Assembly: GCF_003234265.2 (NCBI RefSeq)
Contig: NZ_CP126256.1
Coordinates: 2,170,001 to 2,234,000, forward strand
Length of the DNA: 64,000 bases
Direction: 5' to 3'
DNA from: Curtobacterium sp. MCSS17_015
GTDB taxonomy: Bacteria > Actinomycetota > Actinomycetes > Actinomycetales > Microbacteriaceae
Positions 23,919-35,588 of the stretch are shown piece after piece. Position 1 is the stretch's first letter. Every line of letters begins with the position of its first letter. The notes under the pieces are model-generated. The model saw nothing but the letters and a program-made list of their open reading frames with translations. It was not told the origin of the DNA and searched no databases. The translations under genes and the position numbers were made by a program.

Positions 23919-23991
23919 AGCCGCCTATCAGAATCGAACTGATGACCTATTCATTACGAGTGAATCGCTCTACCGACTGAGCTAAGGCGGC
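23919..23991 (-). tRNA. tRNA-Thr (anticodon CGT), probable prophage attachment site
   Basis: Seventy-three bases with a GCCGCCT/AGGCGGC acceptor stem, D-loop AGCTCAGTCGGTAGAGC, anticodon arm with CGT and T-arm GGTTCGATTC-type sequence (TCAGTTCGATTCTGA). CCA is not encoded. It reads ACG codons. Its 3' half faces the prophage, and gene content switches from phage to housekeeping here, so the tRNA 3' end is the likely attR core with the intact tRNA retained. Confidence 0.95.
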
Positions 23992-24037
23992 GGGCGCTCC
24001 GGCTAGCCGGAGCGGCACGAGAGACAACTGTACAGGA

Positions 24038-24718
<681 letters not shown>

Positions 24719-24802
24719 GGGCACGATCCTCGCACGTGCACCGCCACGGACGGCATGAGAGGTCGTGCGGACTGCCCGCCGGGAGGCCCGCGCGGCGGCA
24801 GG

Positions 24803-25945
24803 TCAGCGGACGGCGCGGGCGACCGTCACGAGCAGCGCTTCGAGGGCCAGGAGGGCCGCGACGTTCGCCCCGATCCGCTGCCGTGCGGTGGCGATGGCGT
24901 CGAGCACCTCGAGCGCGGCCGCCGGCGGTACGGAGGGCAGCGCTCGCTCGAGCTCGTGGCGGATCGCCAGGTTGACCGGTTCCGCCGGCGCTCCGAGACC
25001 GAGGAGCAGCAGGTCTCGGTAGAGCGACGAGACGTCGACGAGGATGCGGTCCAACCCGTCGCGGAGGCTCCGGGTCGCCCGGCGTTTCTGGTCCTCTTCG
25101 AGCGCACGCAGCTGGGAGCGGAGCGCCGGCGGCACGGTCCCGCCCGGCTGCACGCCGAGCGACCGCAGCGCAGCGTCGCGTTCCTCTGCGTCTCGCTCGA
25201 GCGTGATCGCCTTGGCGTCCTCGTCGGCGACGGCGAGGAGCGCCGCGGCGGCGTTCACGGCGTCGCCGACGCTGCGGATCCCGAGCACGGTGGTCAGGGT
25301 GCGCCGACGGCGCTCCCGCGCGTCCTCGCTCGTGGCGAGGCGTTGCGCCATGCCGATGTGGCTCTGCGCCTGTCGGGCAGCATCGGTGGCGAGGACCCGG
25401 TCGACACCGGTGCGAGCGACGATGAGGTCGGCGACGGACTCGATGCCGGGCACCCGCAGTCGCACGGAGCGGACCCGTGACCGGATCGTCGGCAACAGGT
25501 CGGCCTCGCTCGGGGCGCAGAGGATCCACACGGTGCGCTCCGGCGGTTCCTCGAGCGCCTTGAGGAGCAGGTTCGAGGTGCGCTCCGTCATCCGGTCGGC
25601 GTCCTCGACGATCATCACGCGGTAGCGCCCGACCGAGGGTGAGAAGTGCGACGAGGTGACCAGTTGCCGGATCTCGTCGATCGTGATGATGACCCGCTGG
25701 GTGGCGAGGCGGGCGACGTCCGGGTGCGTGCCGGCCGTGATGAGCCGCAGCGTGTGGTCGTCGTCCGGGCCGCTGCCGACGAGCGCCGCGGCGAAGGCGG
25801 CGGCGACGTTCGACCGACCGGAGCCGGGCGGCCCGGTGATGAGCCACGAGTGCGTCATGCCACCGGTGCCGTCGACCGACTCGGCGGCACTCCGCAGCGC
25901 GGCCACCGACTCCTCTTGCCCGGTCAGGCCTTCCCACACGCTCAC
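24803..25945 (-). CDS. holB: DNA polymerase III subunit delta'
   Basis: A 380-residue clamp-loader subunit starting with GTG at 25945. Motifs are N-terminal MSVWEGLTGQEESVAAL, P-loop GPPGSGRS (residues 38-45), VEDADRMTERTSNLLLKALEEPP in place of Walker B/SRC regions, and IRSRVRSVRLR. These match actinobacterial DnaX-like HolB proteins. No zinc-binding cysteines are visible in the N-terminal region. It lies just downstream of tmk, a conserved pair. The protein loads the beta clamp together with DnaX (encoded at 51366-54359). Confidence 0.9.
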   Translation of the reverse strand: MSVWEGLTGQEESVAALRSAAESVDGTGGMTHSWLITGPPGSGRSNVAAAFAAALVGSGPDDDHTLRLITAGTHPDVARLATQRVIITIDEIRQLVTSSHFSPSVGRYRVMIVEDADRMTERTSNLLLKALEEPPERTVWILCAPSEADLLPTIRSRVRSVRLRVPGIESVADLIVARTGVDRVLATDAARQAQSHIGMAQRLATSEDARERRRRTLTTVLGIRSVGDAVNAAAALLAVADEDAKAITLERDAEERDAALRSLGVQPGGTVPPALRSQLRALEEDQKRRATRSLRDGLDRILVDVSSLYRDLLLLGLGAPAEPVNLAIRHELERALPSVPPAAALEVLDAIATARQRIGANVAALLALEALLVTVARAVR

Positions 25946-25991
25946 GGGGTGATCCTCGCAGCAGCCACCGACCTCGAGACGCTCACGGACA

Positions 25992-26678
25992 TCAGTCGAT
26001 CCCGAGGAGGTTCGACACGGCTACCCGGACCCGCTCCTGCACCGCGTCCGCCGGTTCGGCAGCGTCCACGACGAGGAAACGGTCCGGTTCGGCGCGGGCC
26101 ATGGCGAGGAACGCCTGCCGCACGGTCTCGTGGAACGTCGCCGCCTCGGACTCGAGCCGGTCGAAGACGTCACCGCGCGCGGCGGCGACCCGGGCCCGGC
26201 CGACGGTCACGTCGAGGTCGAGCAGCACGGTGAGGTCCGGCGTCACTCCGTCGGCAGCCCAGTCCGAGACCGTCCGGATCTGCTCGGCACCGAGGCCGCG
26301 GGCGACGCCCTGGTAGGCCACCGAGGAGTCGATGTACCGGTCCTGGAGCACGACCGCACCCCGGGCCAGCGCCGGACGGACCACCGTCTCGACGTGGTGC
26401 GCGCGGTCGGCGGCGTAGAGGAGCGCCTCGGCCCGGGGGGCGACGTGGCCGCGCTCGTGCAGGACGATCTCGCGGATGCGCTGACCGAGCGGCGTGCCCC
26501 CGGGCTCACGTGTCCGGATCACCTGCCGGCCGTGCGCCTCGAGCCACTGCTCGAGGCGCTCCGCCTGCGTCGTCTTGCCGGCACCGTCACCACCCTCGAG
26601 GGTGATGAACCACCCTCGGCCGATGGCCGCCGACGCGGTCGGCGCTGTCGGCTCCGGCACGGCTGCGTCCGGGGTCAC
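25992..26678 (-). CDS. tmk: Thymidylate kinase
   Basis: A 228-residue enzyme phosphorylating dTMP to dTDP. P-loop GGDGAGKTT near residues 29-37, TREPGGTPLGQRIRE, the DRYIDSSVAYQG motif and a LID region RARVAAARGDVFDR are all present. The N-terminus carries about 20 extra residues rich in Pro/Ala. It starts with GTG at 26678, overlapping the topA stop by four bases, and is 46 bases upstream of holB. Confidence 0.93.
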   Translation of the reverse strand: MTPDAAVPEPTAPTASAAIGRGWFITLEGGDGAGKTTQAERLEQWLEAHGRQVIRTREPGGTPLGQRIREIVLHERGHVAPRAEALLYAADRAHHVETVVRPALARGAVVLQDRYIDSSVAYQGVARGLGAEQIRTVSDWAADGVTPDLTVLLDLDVTVGRARVAAARGDVFDRLESEAATFHETVRQAFLAMARAEPDRFLVVDAAEPADAVQERVRVAVSNLLGID

Positions 26679-29476
26679 TTCTTCTTCGCGGGGGCGCGCC
26701 GAGCCGGGGCCTTCTTCTTGACCGGGCCCTTCGCGCGCTTGTCGGCGAGGAGCTGGACCGCGCGCTCGAAGTCGACCGCCTCGACCTCTTCGCCGCGCGG
26801 GATCGTCGCGTTCGTCTCGCCGTCGGTCACGTACGGGCCGAATCGGCCGTCCTTGACCTTGATCGGCTTGCCGGAGACCGGGTCGGCGTCGAACTCCTTG
26901 AGTGCCGCACTGGTGGCACGCTTGGCTCCGTACTTCGGCTGGGCGAACAGCTCGAGGGCGCCGGGCAGGTCGACGTCGAAGATCGCGTCCTCGCTCGGGA
27001 GCGTCCGGGTGTCGGTGCCCTTCTTGAGGTAGGGACCGTAGCGACCGTTCTGTGCCGTGATCTCGTCGCCGGACTCCGGGTCGGTGCCGACCGTGCGGGG
27101 CAGGTCGAGGAGCTTGAGCGCCGTCTCGAGGTCGACCGTCTGCGGGTCCATCGACTTGAAGAGGGACGCGGTGCGCTCCTTCGGGGCCGCGGCCTTCTTC
27201 GTCGTCTTCTTCGCCGCCGTGGTCTTCGCCTTGGTCGCCGTCTTGGTGGTGGTCGTCGTCGTCGTGGTGGCTTCTGCTGCCGCCGACGAGTCCGACTCGG
27301 CCGTCGCCGGCAGGACCTCGCCCGTCGCCGGGTCGACCGTGGGCTCGGGCTCCGGGGTGCGCTCGGTCACGTACGGGCCGAAGCGGCCGTCCTTCGCGAG
27401 GACCTCCTTGCCCGTCTCGGGGTTGATGCCGACGACGCGGTCACCGATGACCGGTGCCTCCACGAGCTCGCGCGCCTTCTCGAGCGTGAGTTCGTCGGGC
27501 GCGATGTCCTCGGGGACGTTGACGCGGCGCGGCTTCTCGGGGTCGTCACTCGGCGTCTCGATGTAGGGGCCGTACCGGCCGATGCGGAGGGTCAGCCCCG
27601 GTGCGAGCTCGACCGAGTTGATCTCCCGCGCGTCGATCTCACCGAGGTTGTCGATGACCGTGCGCAGACCACGCTGGTCGCCGCCGCCGAAGTAGAAGCC
27701 CTTGAGCCAGTCGACCCGGTCCTCGTCGCCACTGGCGATCCGGTCGAGGTCGTTCTCCATCTCGGCGGTGAAGTCGTACTGCACGAGGTCACCGAAGTAG
27801 TCCTCGAGCAGCCGCACCACGCTGAACGCGATCCAGTTCGGGACGAGGGCGGTGCCGCGCTGGGTGACGTACCCGCGGTCCATGATCGTGGAGATGATCG
27901 CGGCGTAGGTCGACGGGCGGCCGATGCCGAGCTCTTCGAGTGTCTTGACCAGGCTCGCCTCGGTGTAGCGCGGCGGGGCGGACGTGTCGTGCCCCTTGGC
28001 AGCGACGTCGTGCACACCGAGGTGGTCGCCCTCCGCCATCTGCGGCAGCTTGGCGTCGTCGGCCGAGTCACCGGCGGCGCGGTCTTCGTCACGGCCTTCT
28101 TCGTACGCGTTGAGGAACCCGCGGAAGGTGATGACGGTACCGGAGGCGGTGAACTCGACGTCGGTGCCGGAGGACGTGGACGCCAGGCCCTCCACGGGTT
28201 CCGTCGAGGTGATGCCGAGCACGACGGACGCGGTCGAGCCCTTGGCGTCCGCCATCTGCGACGCGACGGTGCGCTTCCAGATGAGGTCGTACAGTCGCAG
28301 GTCGTTGCCGCGGAGGACGCCCTCCATCTGGGACGGCGTCTTGAAGGTGTCACCCGCAGGACGGATCGCCTCGTGCGCTTCCTGCGCGTTCTTGCTCTTG
28401 CCGGCGTACGAGCGCGGCTTGTCCGGGATCGAGTCGGCACCGTAGAGGGCGGTCGCCTGCTTGCGCGCCGCCGACACCGCCTGCTGGGAGAGCGAGGCGG
28501 AGTCGGTCCGCATGTAGGTGATGTGGCCGTTCTCGTAGAGCGACTGCGCCACGCTCATGGTCTGCCGGGCCGAGAACCGGAGCTTCCGCGCCGCTTCCTG
28601 CTGCAGGGTCGAGGTGGTGAAGGGCGCTGCGGGACGGCGGGTGTACGGCTTCGACTCGACGCTGCGCACGACGGCGTCACCGGCACGCTCGAGGACGGCG
28701 GACAGCGCACTCGCCGAGGTCTCGTCGAGTCGGACGACGTCCGAGGTGGTCTCGCCGCGGTCGTCGAAGTCACGACCGGAGGCGACGCGCTTGCCGTGGA
28801 TCCGGGCCAGACGAGCGGTGAAGCCACCTTCGTCGGACTTCTCGAACCGCGCGGTGAGGTCCCAGTAGTTCGCGGAGACGAAGGCGAGGCGCTCACGCTC
28901 GCGGTCGACCACGAGGCGGGTCGCGGCGGACTGGACACGTCCGGCCGAGAGGCCGGGTCCGACCTTGCGCCAGAGGACCGGCGACACCTCGTACCCGTAC
29001 AGGCGGTCGAGGATCCGGCGGGTCTCCTGCGCGTCGACGAGCGCGGTGTCGAGTTCGCGCGTGGCTTCCTGGGCGCGCTGGATCGCTTCCTTGGTGATCT
29101 CGTGGAACACCATGCGCTTGACGGGCACCTTCGGCTTGAGGACCTGCAGCAGGTGCCACGCGATGGCCTCGCCCTCGCGGTCCTCATCTGTTGCGAGGTA
29201 GAGCTCGTCGGCGTCCTTCAGGGCGCGCTTGAGGTCCGCGACGGTCTTCTTCTTCGCATCGGAGACGACGTAGTACGGCTCGAACCCGTTGTCGACGTCG
29301 ACCGAGAACTTGCCGAGGGAACCCTTCTTGAGATCGGCCGGCAGGTTCTTGGGCTCGACGAGGTCGCGGATGTGTCCGACGGACGCCTGGACTTCGTATC
29401 CGTCGCCGAGGTATTGCGCGATCGTCTTCGCCTTCGCAGGGCTCTCGACGATCACGAGCTTCTTCGTGCCTGGCAC
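26675..29476 (-). CDS. topA: DNA topoisomerase I (type IA)
   Basis: A 933-residue enzyme that relaxes negative supercoils. The GTG at 29476 has AAGGAG upstream; a longer frame to 30277 is rejected. The Toprim motif IVESPAKAKTI is at residues 9-19, and the active-site Tyr321 lies in ITYMRTDSASLS. There are no Cys4 zinc fingers; instead the C-terminus has several GRFGPYV or GRYGPYL repeats and a Lys/Ala-rich tail (KKKAPARRAPAKKK), as in other actinobacteria. Two threonine-rich runs around residues 740-770 are a linker. The stop overlaps tmk. Confidence 0.95.
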   Translation of the reverse strand: MPGTKKLVIVESPAKAKTIAQYLGDGYEVQASVGHIRDLVEPKNLPADLKKGSLGKFSVDVDNGFEPYYVVSDAKKKTVADLKRALKDADELYLATDEDREGEAIAWHLLQVLKPKVPVKRMVFHEITKEAIQRAQEATRELDTALVDAQETRRILDRLYGYEVSPVLWRKVGPGLSAGRVQSAATRLVVDRERERLAFVSANYWDLTARFEKSDEGGFTARLARIHGKRVASGRDFDDRGETTSDVVRLDETSASALSAVLERAGDAVVRSVESKPYTRRPAAPFTTSTLQQEAARKLRFSARQTMSVAQSLYENGHITYMRTDSASLSQQAVSAARKQATALYGADSIPDKPRSYAGKSKNAQEAHEAIRPAGDTFKTPSQMEGVLRGNDLRLYDLIWKRTVASQMADAKGSTASVVLGITSTEPVEGLASTSSGTDVEFTASGTVITFRGFLNAYEEGRDEDRAAGDSADDAKLPQMAEGDHLGVHDVAAKGHDTSAPPRYTEASLVKTLEELGIGRPSTYAAIISTIMDRGYVTQRGTALVPNWIAFSVVRLLEDYFGDLVQYDFTAEMENDLDRIASGDEDRVDWLKGFYFGGGDQRGLRTVIDNLGEIDAREINSVELAPGLTLRIGRYGPYIETPSDDPEKPRRVNVPEDIAPDELTLEKARELVEAPVIGDRVVGINPETGKEVLAKDGRFGPYVTERTPEPEPTVDPATGEVLPATAESDSSAAAEATTTTTTTTKTATKAKTTAAKKTTKKAAAPKERTASLFKSMDPQTVDLETALKLLDLPRTVGTDPESGDEITAQNGRYGPYLKKGTDTRTLPSEDAIFDVDLPGALELFAQPKYGAKRATSAALKEFDADPVSGKPIKVKDGRFGPYVTDGETNATIPRGEEVEAVDFERAVQLLADKRAKGPVKKKAPARRAPAKKK

Positions 29477-30117
29477 GTGTCTCCTTGATCGATGGTGCTG
29501 GTCAGCCGACGGACGTCGTGGATGCGTCCGGGTCGACCGGGAACTCGGTGACCGGCGGGCCGACAGGCACACCATACACACTCCCGTGGGGATGCCCGGT
29601 GGAGCCGGAGCGGGTCCGCGACCTCCGGCTGGACCACCCGGACGGTGCGTACCGGTCCGGTCGCACCGTCGTCGTCCTGCCGCGGCCCGGCTACCGCGAC
29701 CGCCCGGGCGGCCAGCGGACCGGACCCGACCGCCACCACGACGCGTGCCGCCGCACCGGCCACCGAGCAGGCGAGGACGTCCGCCCCGACGGCCCGGGCG
29801 GACCGGAGCGCCGCCAGGCACGGTCGGCCGGGGATGAGCTCCACCGTCGCAGCCGCAGCGGTGAGCGCCGCGGTGTCCGCCGCGCCCTGCGCTCGGGCCA
29901 GGGCGACGCGGTGTCCGGCGGCGGCGAGCGCCGACGCGACGACGAGCGACACCGCGGCGAGGACCGCGATGAGCACGACCGTCGCCGAACCCCGGTCGCC
30001 CGCTCGCGCCCCGCCTGCCGTCTCCTCCCACTCGAGCACCCGCCCCGCCTGCCCGGCCCGCCCGACCGGCCCGGCGACCGGCGCACCGGCACCCCGGCGC
30101 ACCCTCCTCCAGGTCAT
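29452..30117 (-). CDS. TadE/TadG-like pilus assembly protein
   Basis: A 221-residue frame starting at the ATG at 30117, which overlaps the upstream stop (ATGA). The core RGSATVVLIAVLAAVSLVVASALAAAGHRVALARAQGAADTAALTAAA is typical of the Rv3655c-like helicase/secretion-neighbourhood TadE proteins: a single membrane helix with a pseudopilin-like N-terminus. After about residue 150 the sequence becomes Arg/Pro/Cys-rich and overlaps the start of topA by 25 bases, so the true end may be shorter or the frame disturbed. It is expressed with the genes upstream. Confidence 0.65.
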   Translation of the reverse strand: MTWRRVRRGAGAPVAGPVGRAGQAGRVLEWEETAGGARAGDRGSATVVLIAVLAAVSLVVASALAAAGHRVALARAQGAADTAALTAAAATVELIPGRPCLAALRSARAVGADVLACSVAGAAARVVVAVGSGPLAARAVAVAGPRQDDDGATGPVRTVRVVQPEVADPLRLHRASPRECVWCACRPAGHRVPGRPGRIHDVRRLTSTIDQGDTCQARRSS

Positions 30118-30521
30118 GATCGTCCGCCCTCGGGCGAGCCGGCCGCCGCGTCGGCGTGTTCGTCCCCGGCGTCGGCGCGCTCGTCCACCGAGCAGGCATC
30201 GCCCCGCAGCCCGACGCCCGCGAACGGCCCGCTCCCCGCAGCGCGACCGACGTGCACGCACACCATGCCGCGGACACGGTCGACCCGCACGGAGCCCGCC
30301 GCCGCTGTCCGGAGCGCGTCCCGACCGGCAGCGTCGTCCCCGCGGCCGAATGCCCGCGCAGCCGTGATCGCCGCGGACTGCAACCGGCCCTGTCCGTCGA
30401 CGATCAGCACACCGGCGATCCCCGCGGCGAGGACGACCGCGACGACGGGCAGCGTGACCGCGAACTCGGCGGTGACCGATCCCCGCTCGCCGGGTCGCCG
30501 TCTGCAGGCCCTGTCGCTCAC
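30114..30521 (-). CDS. TadE-like pilus assembly protein
   Basis: A 135-residue protein with an ERGSVTAEFAVTLPVVAVVLAAGIAGVLIVDGQGRLQSAAITAARAFG N-terminus: the GSVTAEFAV signature and single helix of TadE minor pseudopilins. A hydrophilic extracellular part follows with two Cys (about residues 88 and 109). It overlaps genes on both sides by four bases, so translation is coupled. Confidence 0.75.
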   Translation of the reverse strand: MSDRACRRRPGERGSVTAEFAVTLPVVAVVLAAGIAGVLIVDGQGRLQSAAITAARAFGRGDDAAGRDALRTAAAGSVRVDRVRGMVCVHVGRAAGSGPFAGVGLRGDACSVDERADAGDEHADAAAGSPEGGRS

Positions 30522-30739
30522 GGGGTCAGCGCGCTCCGGACGAGTTCGGTGAGGATGGCCTGCACCTCGCCAGAGCGCATCACCGCGACGAGGACCCCGG
30601 CGAACGCCACCGCGGCCAGGATGACCACCGCGTACTCCGCCGTGGCCGACCCCCGATCGTCGAGCAGTCGACCCGGAAGCCGTCCTGGTCGTCGTCGTGC
30701 CGCCGCTGGCTCACCCACGGGCCTGACGTCCTCTTCCAT
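30518..30739 (-). CDS. DUF4244 small Flp-like pilin protein
   Basis: A 73-residue protein starting at the ATG at 30739; the longer frame to 31348 is antisense to the TadB/C-like gene. The core DDRGSATAEYAVVILAAVAFAGVLVAVMRS is a Flp-type prepilin segment with the Glu after the ATAEY motif and a 20-residue hydrophobic helix. It is probably the major pilin of this Tad system. It lies 110 bases downstream of the TadB/C gene and four bases over the TadE-like gene. Confidence 0.78.
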   Translation of the reverse strand: MEEDVRPVGEPAAARRRPGRLPGRLLDDRGSATAEYAVVILAAVAFAGVLVAVMRSGEVQAILTELVRSALTP

Positions 30740-30849
30740 GTGGTGTCCTTCCTTCTGTCCTGTGTCCGTCCCGGGCCTCGCGGTCCGTGCTCCGAGTCTC
30801 GGCCTCCGACCCCACCGCCCGGGCTGCTCTCGATCGACCGGTGGAGACG

Positions 30850-31737
30850 TCACCCGATGACCGCGGATGTGGAGGAGAGGATCCCGAGGACCACGGGCAC
30901 CACCCCGACCAGCACGAACGCGGGCAGGACGCATACGCCGAGCGGCAGCACGAGCCGCACCCCGAGGCGCTCCGCTCGCGCGATGCCCTCGGCGGCAGCG
31001 TCCGCACGACGGTCCAGCGCGCAGGCCCGGAGCAGCTCCGCCGCCGGGACTCCGGCTCGTTCGGCGAGAGCCAGGGTCTCCGCGAGTCGGGCACGGTCGT
31101 CCGCCGGCCAGGTGCGACCGGCGAAGACCGCGTCGACGGTCGCGGCGGCGTCCTTCCAGGCACCACCGCCGGAGACCGCGATCGCCCAGACGTCGAGCAG
31201 CAGCCCCGGCACCGTCGGCGCACCGGTCGCCGCTGCCACGAGTCGCCCCGTCCACCGGTGCCCGACCGCGACGAGCAACGTCGCGGCGGTGAGACAGCCC
31301 CGACCGATGGGGCCACCGATGAGCACGCCGATCGCATCGACTCCCCACACCGAGCCCAGCAGCACGCCGAGCACCGGGAGTGCCAGGACCACGCGTGCGC
31401 TCGCCCGCGGTCCGGCCAACGCGACCCGGACCGACCGCTCGGCCTGCGCGGTGTCGCGGAGGGAGGCGGCGAGCGCGCGCAGCGCCGGGGCGACCGGTGC
31501 GCCGGTCCGGGCTGCCACGGCGAGCACCCCCTGGACGTCGCGGCCGAACGAGGTGTCACCCGGCACGGCACCCGCGCTCGCGGGCGCGCTCGCCGGACCT
31601 CCCACCGGGTCCGACCCGCCGGTCACAAGCGCCCAGGCCCGGGGAGGCGGGACGCCTGCGGCGACCAGGACGGCGACGCGGTCGAGCACTCGCGCCACAC
31701 CGGTCGCCCCGTCGCCGGTCGTCCGGCTGCCGGGCAT
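30850..31737 (-). CDS. Tad secretion membrane protein (T2SSF, TadB/TadC-like)
   Basis: A 295-residue protein starting at the ATG at 31737 (GTG one codon earlier), overlapping the ATPase stop. Membrane helices occur at VVLALPVLGVLLGSVWGVDAIGVLIGG, CLTAATLLVAVG and the C-terminal LPLGVCVLPAFVLVGVVPVVLGIL. The segment between carries the RTGAPVAPALRALAASLRDTAQAE and LALAERAGVPAAELLRACALDRRA helices of the type II secretion F domain. It appears to replace both TadB and TadC, which are usually two genes. Confidence 0.75.
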   Translation of the reverse strand: MPGSRTTGDGATGVARVLDRVAVLVAAGVPPPRAWALVTGGSDPVGGPASAPASAGAVPGDTSFGRDVQGVLAVAARTGAPVAPALRALAASLRDTAQAERSVRVALAGPRASARVVLALPVLGVLLGSVWGVDAIGVLIGGPIGRGCLTAATLLVAVGHRWTGRLVAAATGAPTVPGLLLDVWAIAVSGGGAWKDAAATVDAVFAGRTWPADDRARLAETLALAERAGVPAAELLRACALDRRADAAAEGIARAERLGVRLVLPLGVCVLPAFVLVGVVPVVLGILSSTSAVIG

Positions 31738-32882
31738 CACGCGCTCCTGCCCGCCCCGGCTCCGGTGGCTGTCACGCCTGCGGCCGGCGCGACTCGCGCC
31801 CGTCGACCAGACCCGACCGTGCCCGGGACCGCGTCGACCGTCGTGACCTCGAGGCGACCGGACGGGTCCACACCCAACCGTCCCACCGCTGCAAGGGCGC
31901 GGACGCCGTGCCGCCGCTCGACGTGCAGCACCAGGTCGAACGCACTCGCCGCCTGGCGGGCCAACGGCTCTGCGCCGAGCCCGGCCAACGCCCCGAGCGC
32001 CTCGAGCCGGGCGGCGACGTCGGTGAGCCCGTTCGCGTGCACCGTTCCCGCACCTCCGTCGTGCCCCGTGTTGAGCGCCGAGGTGAGCTCGCGGATCTCG
32101 GGTCCCCGGCACTCCCCCACGACGATGCGGTCGGGGCGCATCCGGAGGGCTTCGCGGAGCAGCCGCTCGAGTCCGAGCCCGCCCGCTCCTTCTGCATTGG
32201 CCTGACGCGCCTCCAGAGCGACCACGTGCGGGTGGTCGATCCGGAGTTCGGCGACGTCCTCCACGGTGATGATCCGTTCGTCCGGCGGCACCATCGCGAG
32301 CATCGCCGCCAGGAGTGTGGTCTTCCCGCTGCCGGTCGCCCCGGTGACGAGCACGTTCCGCCGTTCGTGCACTGCTCGATCGACGACCCGACGCGGGACC
32401 CGCTGGAAGAACCCGCTGTCGGCCATCCGGTCGATCGTCGGCCGTTCGTCCTCCGGGAGCCGGATCGAGAGCGCCGTCCCGTGCACCGAGACCGGAGCGA
32501 GCACCGCGTGGACGCGGATGCCGTCGCCGTGCCGGACGTCCGCGCAGGGAGTCGACTCGTCGACGTGCCGTCCGCCGCGTGCCACCAGCTCCCGCGCGAG
32601 ATCACGGGTCCGTTGCTCGGACAAGACCAGGCCCGGCACGACGTCGAGCCCCGTGCCCCGGTCCGTCCACACCCCTCGACCGCCCAGCACCAGCACGTCC
32701 GTCACCCGCCGGTCCGCGACCAGGGGCGCCAGCTCCTCGAAGTCGATCAGCGACGTGCCGCGCCGTCCCTGGGCGAGACGAGGCGAGCCGGGCAGGAAGG
32801 GAGCGCGATGCCGGTGCATGTCCGGAACGGTACGAGCGCGCGGGGCGTGACCAGGGCCTCCAGGCCGATCGGTGGACAGCAT
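31737..32882 (-). CDS. tadA: TadA/VirB11-family secretion ATPase
   Basis: A 381-residue ATPase powering pilus assembly. P-loop GATGSGKTTLLAAML near residues 180-190, ITVEDVAELRIDHPHVVALE (Asp/Glu box), RMRPDRIVVGECRGPE (Walker B) and GTVHANG (His box) are all seen. The N-terminus is variable; starts at 32882 and 32819 (MHRHRAPF) are possible and neither has a strong SD sequence. The C-terminus after about 350 is Ala/Gly-rich. No CpaE-like or prepilin peptidase gene accompanies it. Confidence 0.85.
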   Translation of the reverse strand: MLSTDRPGGPGHAPRARTVPDMHRHRAPFLPGSPRLAQGRRGTSLIDFEELAPLVADRRVTDVLVLGGRGVWTDRGTGLDVVPGLVLSEQRTRDLARELVARGGRHVDESTPCADVRHGDGIRVHAVLAPVSVHGTALSIRLPEDERPTIDRMADSGFFQRVPRRVVDRAVHERRNVLVTGATGSGKTTLLAAMLAMVPPDERIITVEDVAELRIDHPHVVALEARQANAEGAGGLGLERLLREALRMRPDRIVVGECRGPEIRELTSALNTGHDGGAGTVHANGLTDVAARLEALGALAGLGAEPLARQAASAFDLVLHVERRHGVRALAAVGRLGVDPSGRLEVTTVDAVPGTVGSGRRARVAPAAGVTATGAGAGRSA

Positions 32883-33539
32883 TGACGTCGATCACGTTCG
32901 TGGTCACTTTGTACCCCGACGAGCAGGTCCGTACCCCGTTCCGCTCGACATCGACGAGCGAACGGTCACCGGGAGAACGACGGCACCGACCGGCGGCCGA
33001 CGTGTCGCAGCGGTCCGTGCGAGCCCCTCGTCGGAGGGACCGGGTGGCCTGGTACGGGGGCGACCGAGTCGACCGGTCTGTCCACTCGGGGCGCGGCACC
33101 GTGCCGATCGAGCGGGATCGTGGGCGCATCGGCCGATCGGTACCGGCACGGGCACCGTCGGGAAAAGGAAGAGGCGGCACCTGTTGGGGGGAACGGGTGC
33201 CGCCTGGACACCGGCGGATTGGGGGGAATCATGACCGATGCCACCGGGAACGAGCCCGGCACAGACAACTGTACCCCACGAACGGGATGCGACGACACTC
33301 CTGGACGCGGAACGCGTCGACCTGCGCGGTTCGACTGCCGTGCTGCGCGCCGCCCCCATCCCGACCGACGCAGTCGGACTCGTGTGACCCCGTCGGATCC
33401 GGCCGCCTCCACGATCTCGGCCCGGTCGTCCCGGCGCCGTCAGCACCCGCACGGTCGGGAGTAGTCTCCGACTGCGCCCGGTCGTCGTCTGCCTCGGTGG
33501 TCCGACCGCGTCCCGGGCGGACGAGACGAAAGGACATCG
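32883..33539. other. 657-base gene-free stretch between the Tad genes and acs
   Basis: No gene is convincingly supported. It must hold the promoters of tadA (minus) and acs (plus). An inverted repeat lies at 33173-33204. A 77-residue frame from 33231 has GGGGGGAA upstream but an Arg-rich, compositionally random product. Long minus-strand frames here are shadows of acs. Confidence 0.6.
33173..33204. repeat. Inverted repeat upstream of acs
   Basis: GGCGGCACC (33173-33181) and GGTGCCGCC (33196-33204) form a perfect nine-pair stem with a 14-base loop containing GGGGGGAA. There is no T tract on the plus strand. On the minus strand it is followed by TCTTCCTTTTCCC and could be a weak terminator. 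It may otherwise be a regulator site. Confidence 0.45.
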
Positions 33540-35504
<1,965 letters not shown>

Positions 35505-35517
35505 CCCGCCGGACGCA

Positions 35518-35555
35518 GGAAGGGCCCCCCGTGAGATCCCACGGGAGGCCCTTCC
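35518..35555. terminator. Bidirectional terminator between acs and the RidA gene
   Basis: GGAAGGGCC (35518-35526) pairs with GGCCCTTCC (35547-35555), extended by CCCGTG/CACGGG inside. It lies between convergent genes. Confidence 0.8.
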
Positions 35556-35588
35556 GGCGCGAGCGGACGCGTTCCGTCCGCGGTCGGT

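Noticed and set aside
33231..33464. Possible small gene (77 residues) upstream of acs
   Set aside because: The upstream GGGGGG is attractive, but the product is Arg-rich and compositionally random, with overlapping frames of the same type.
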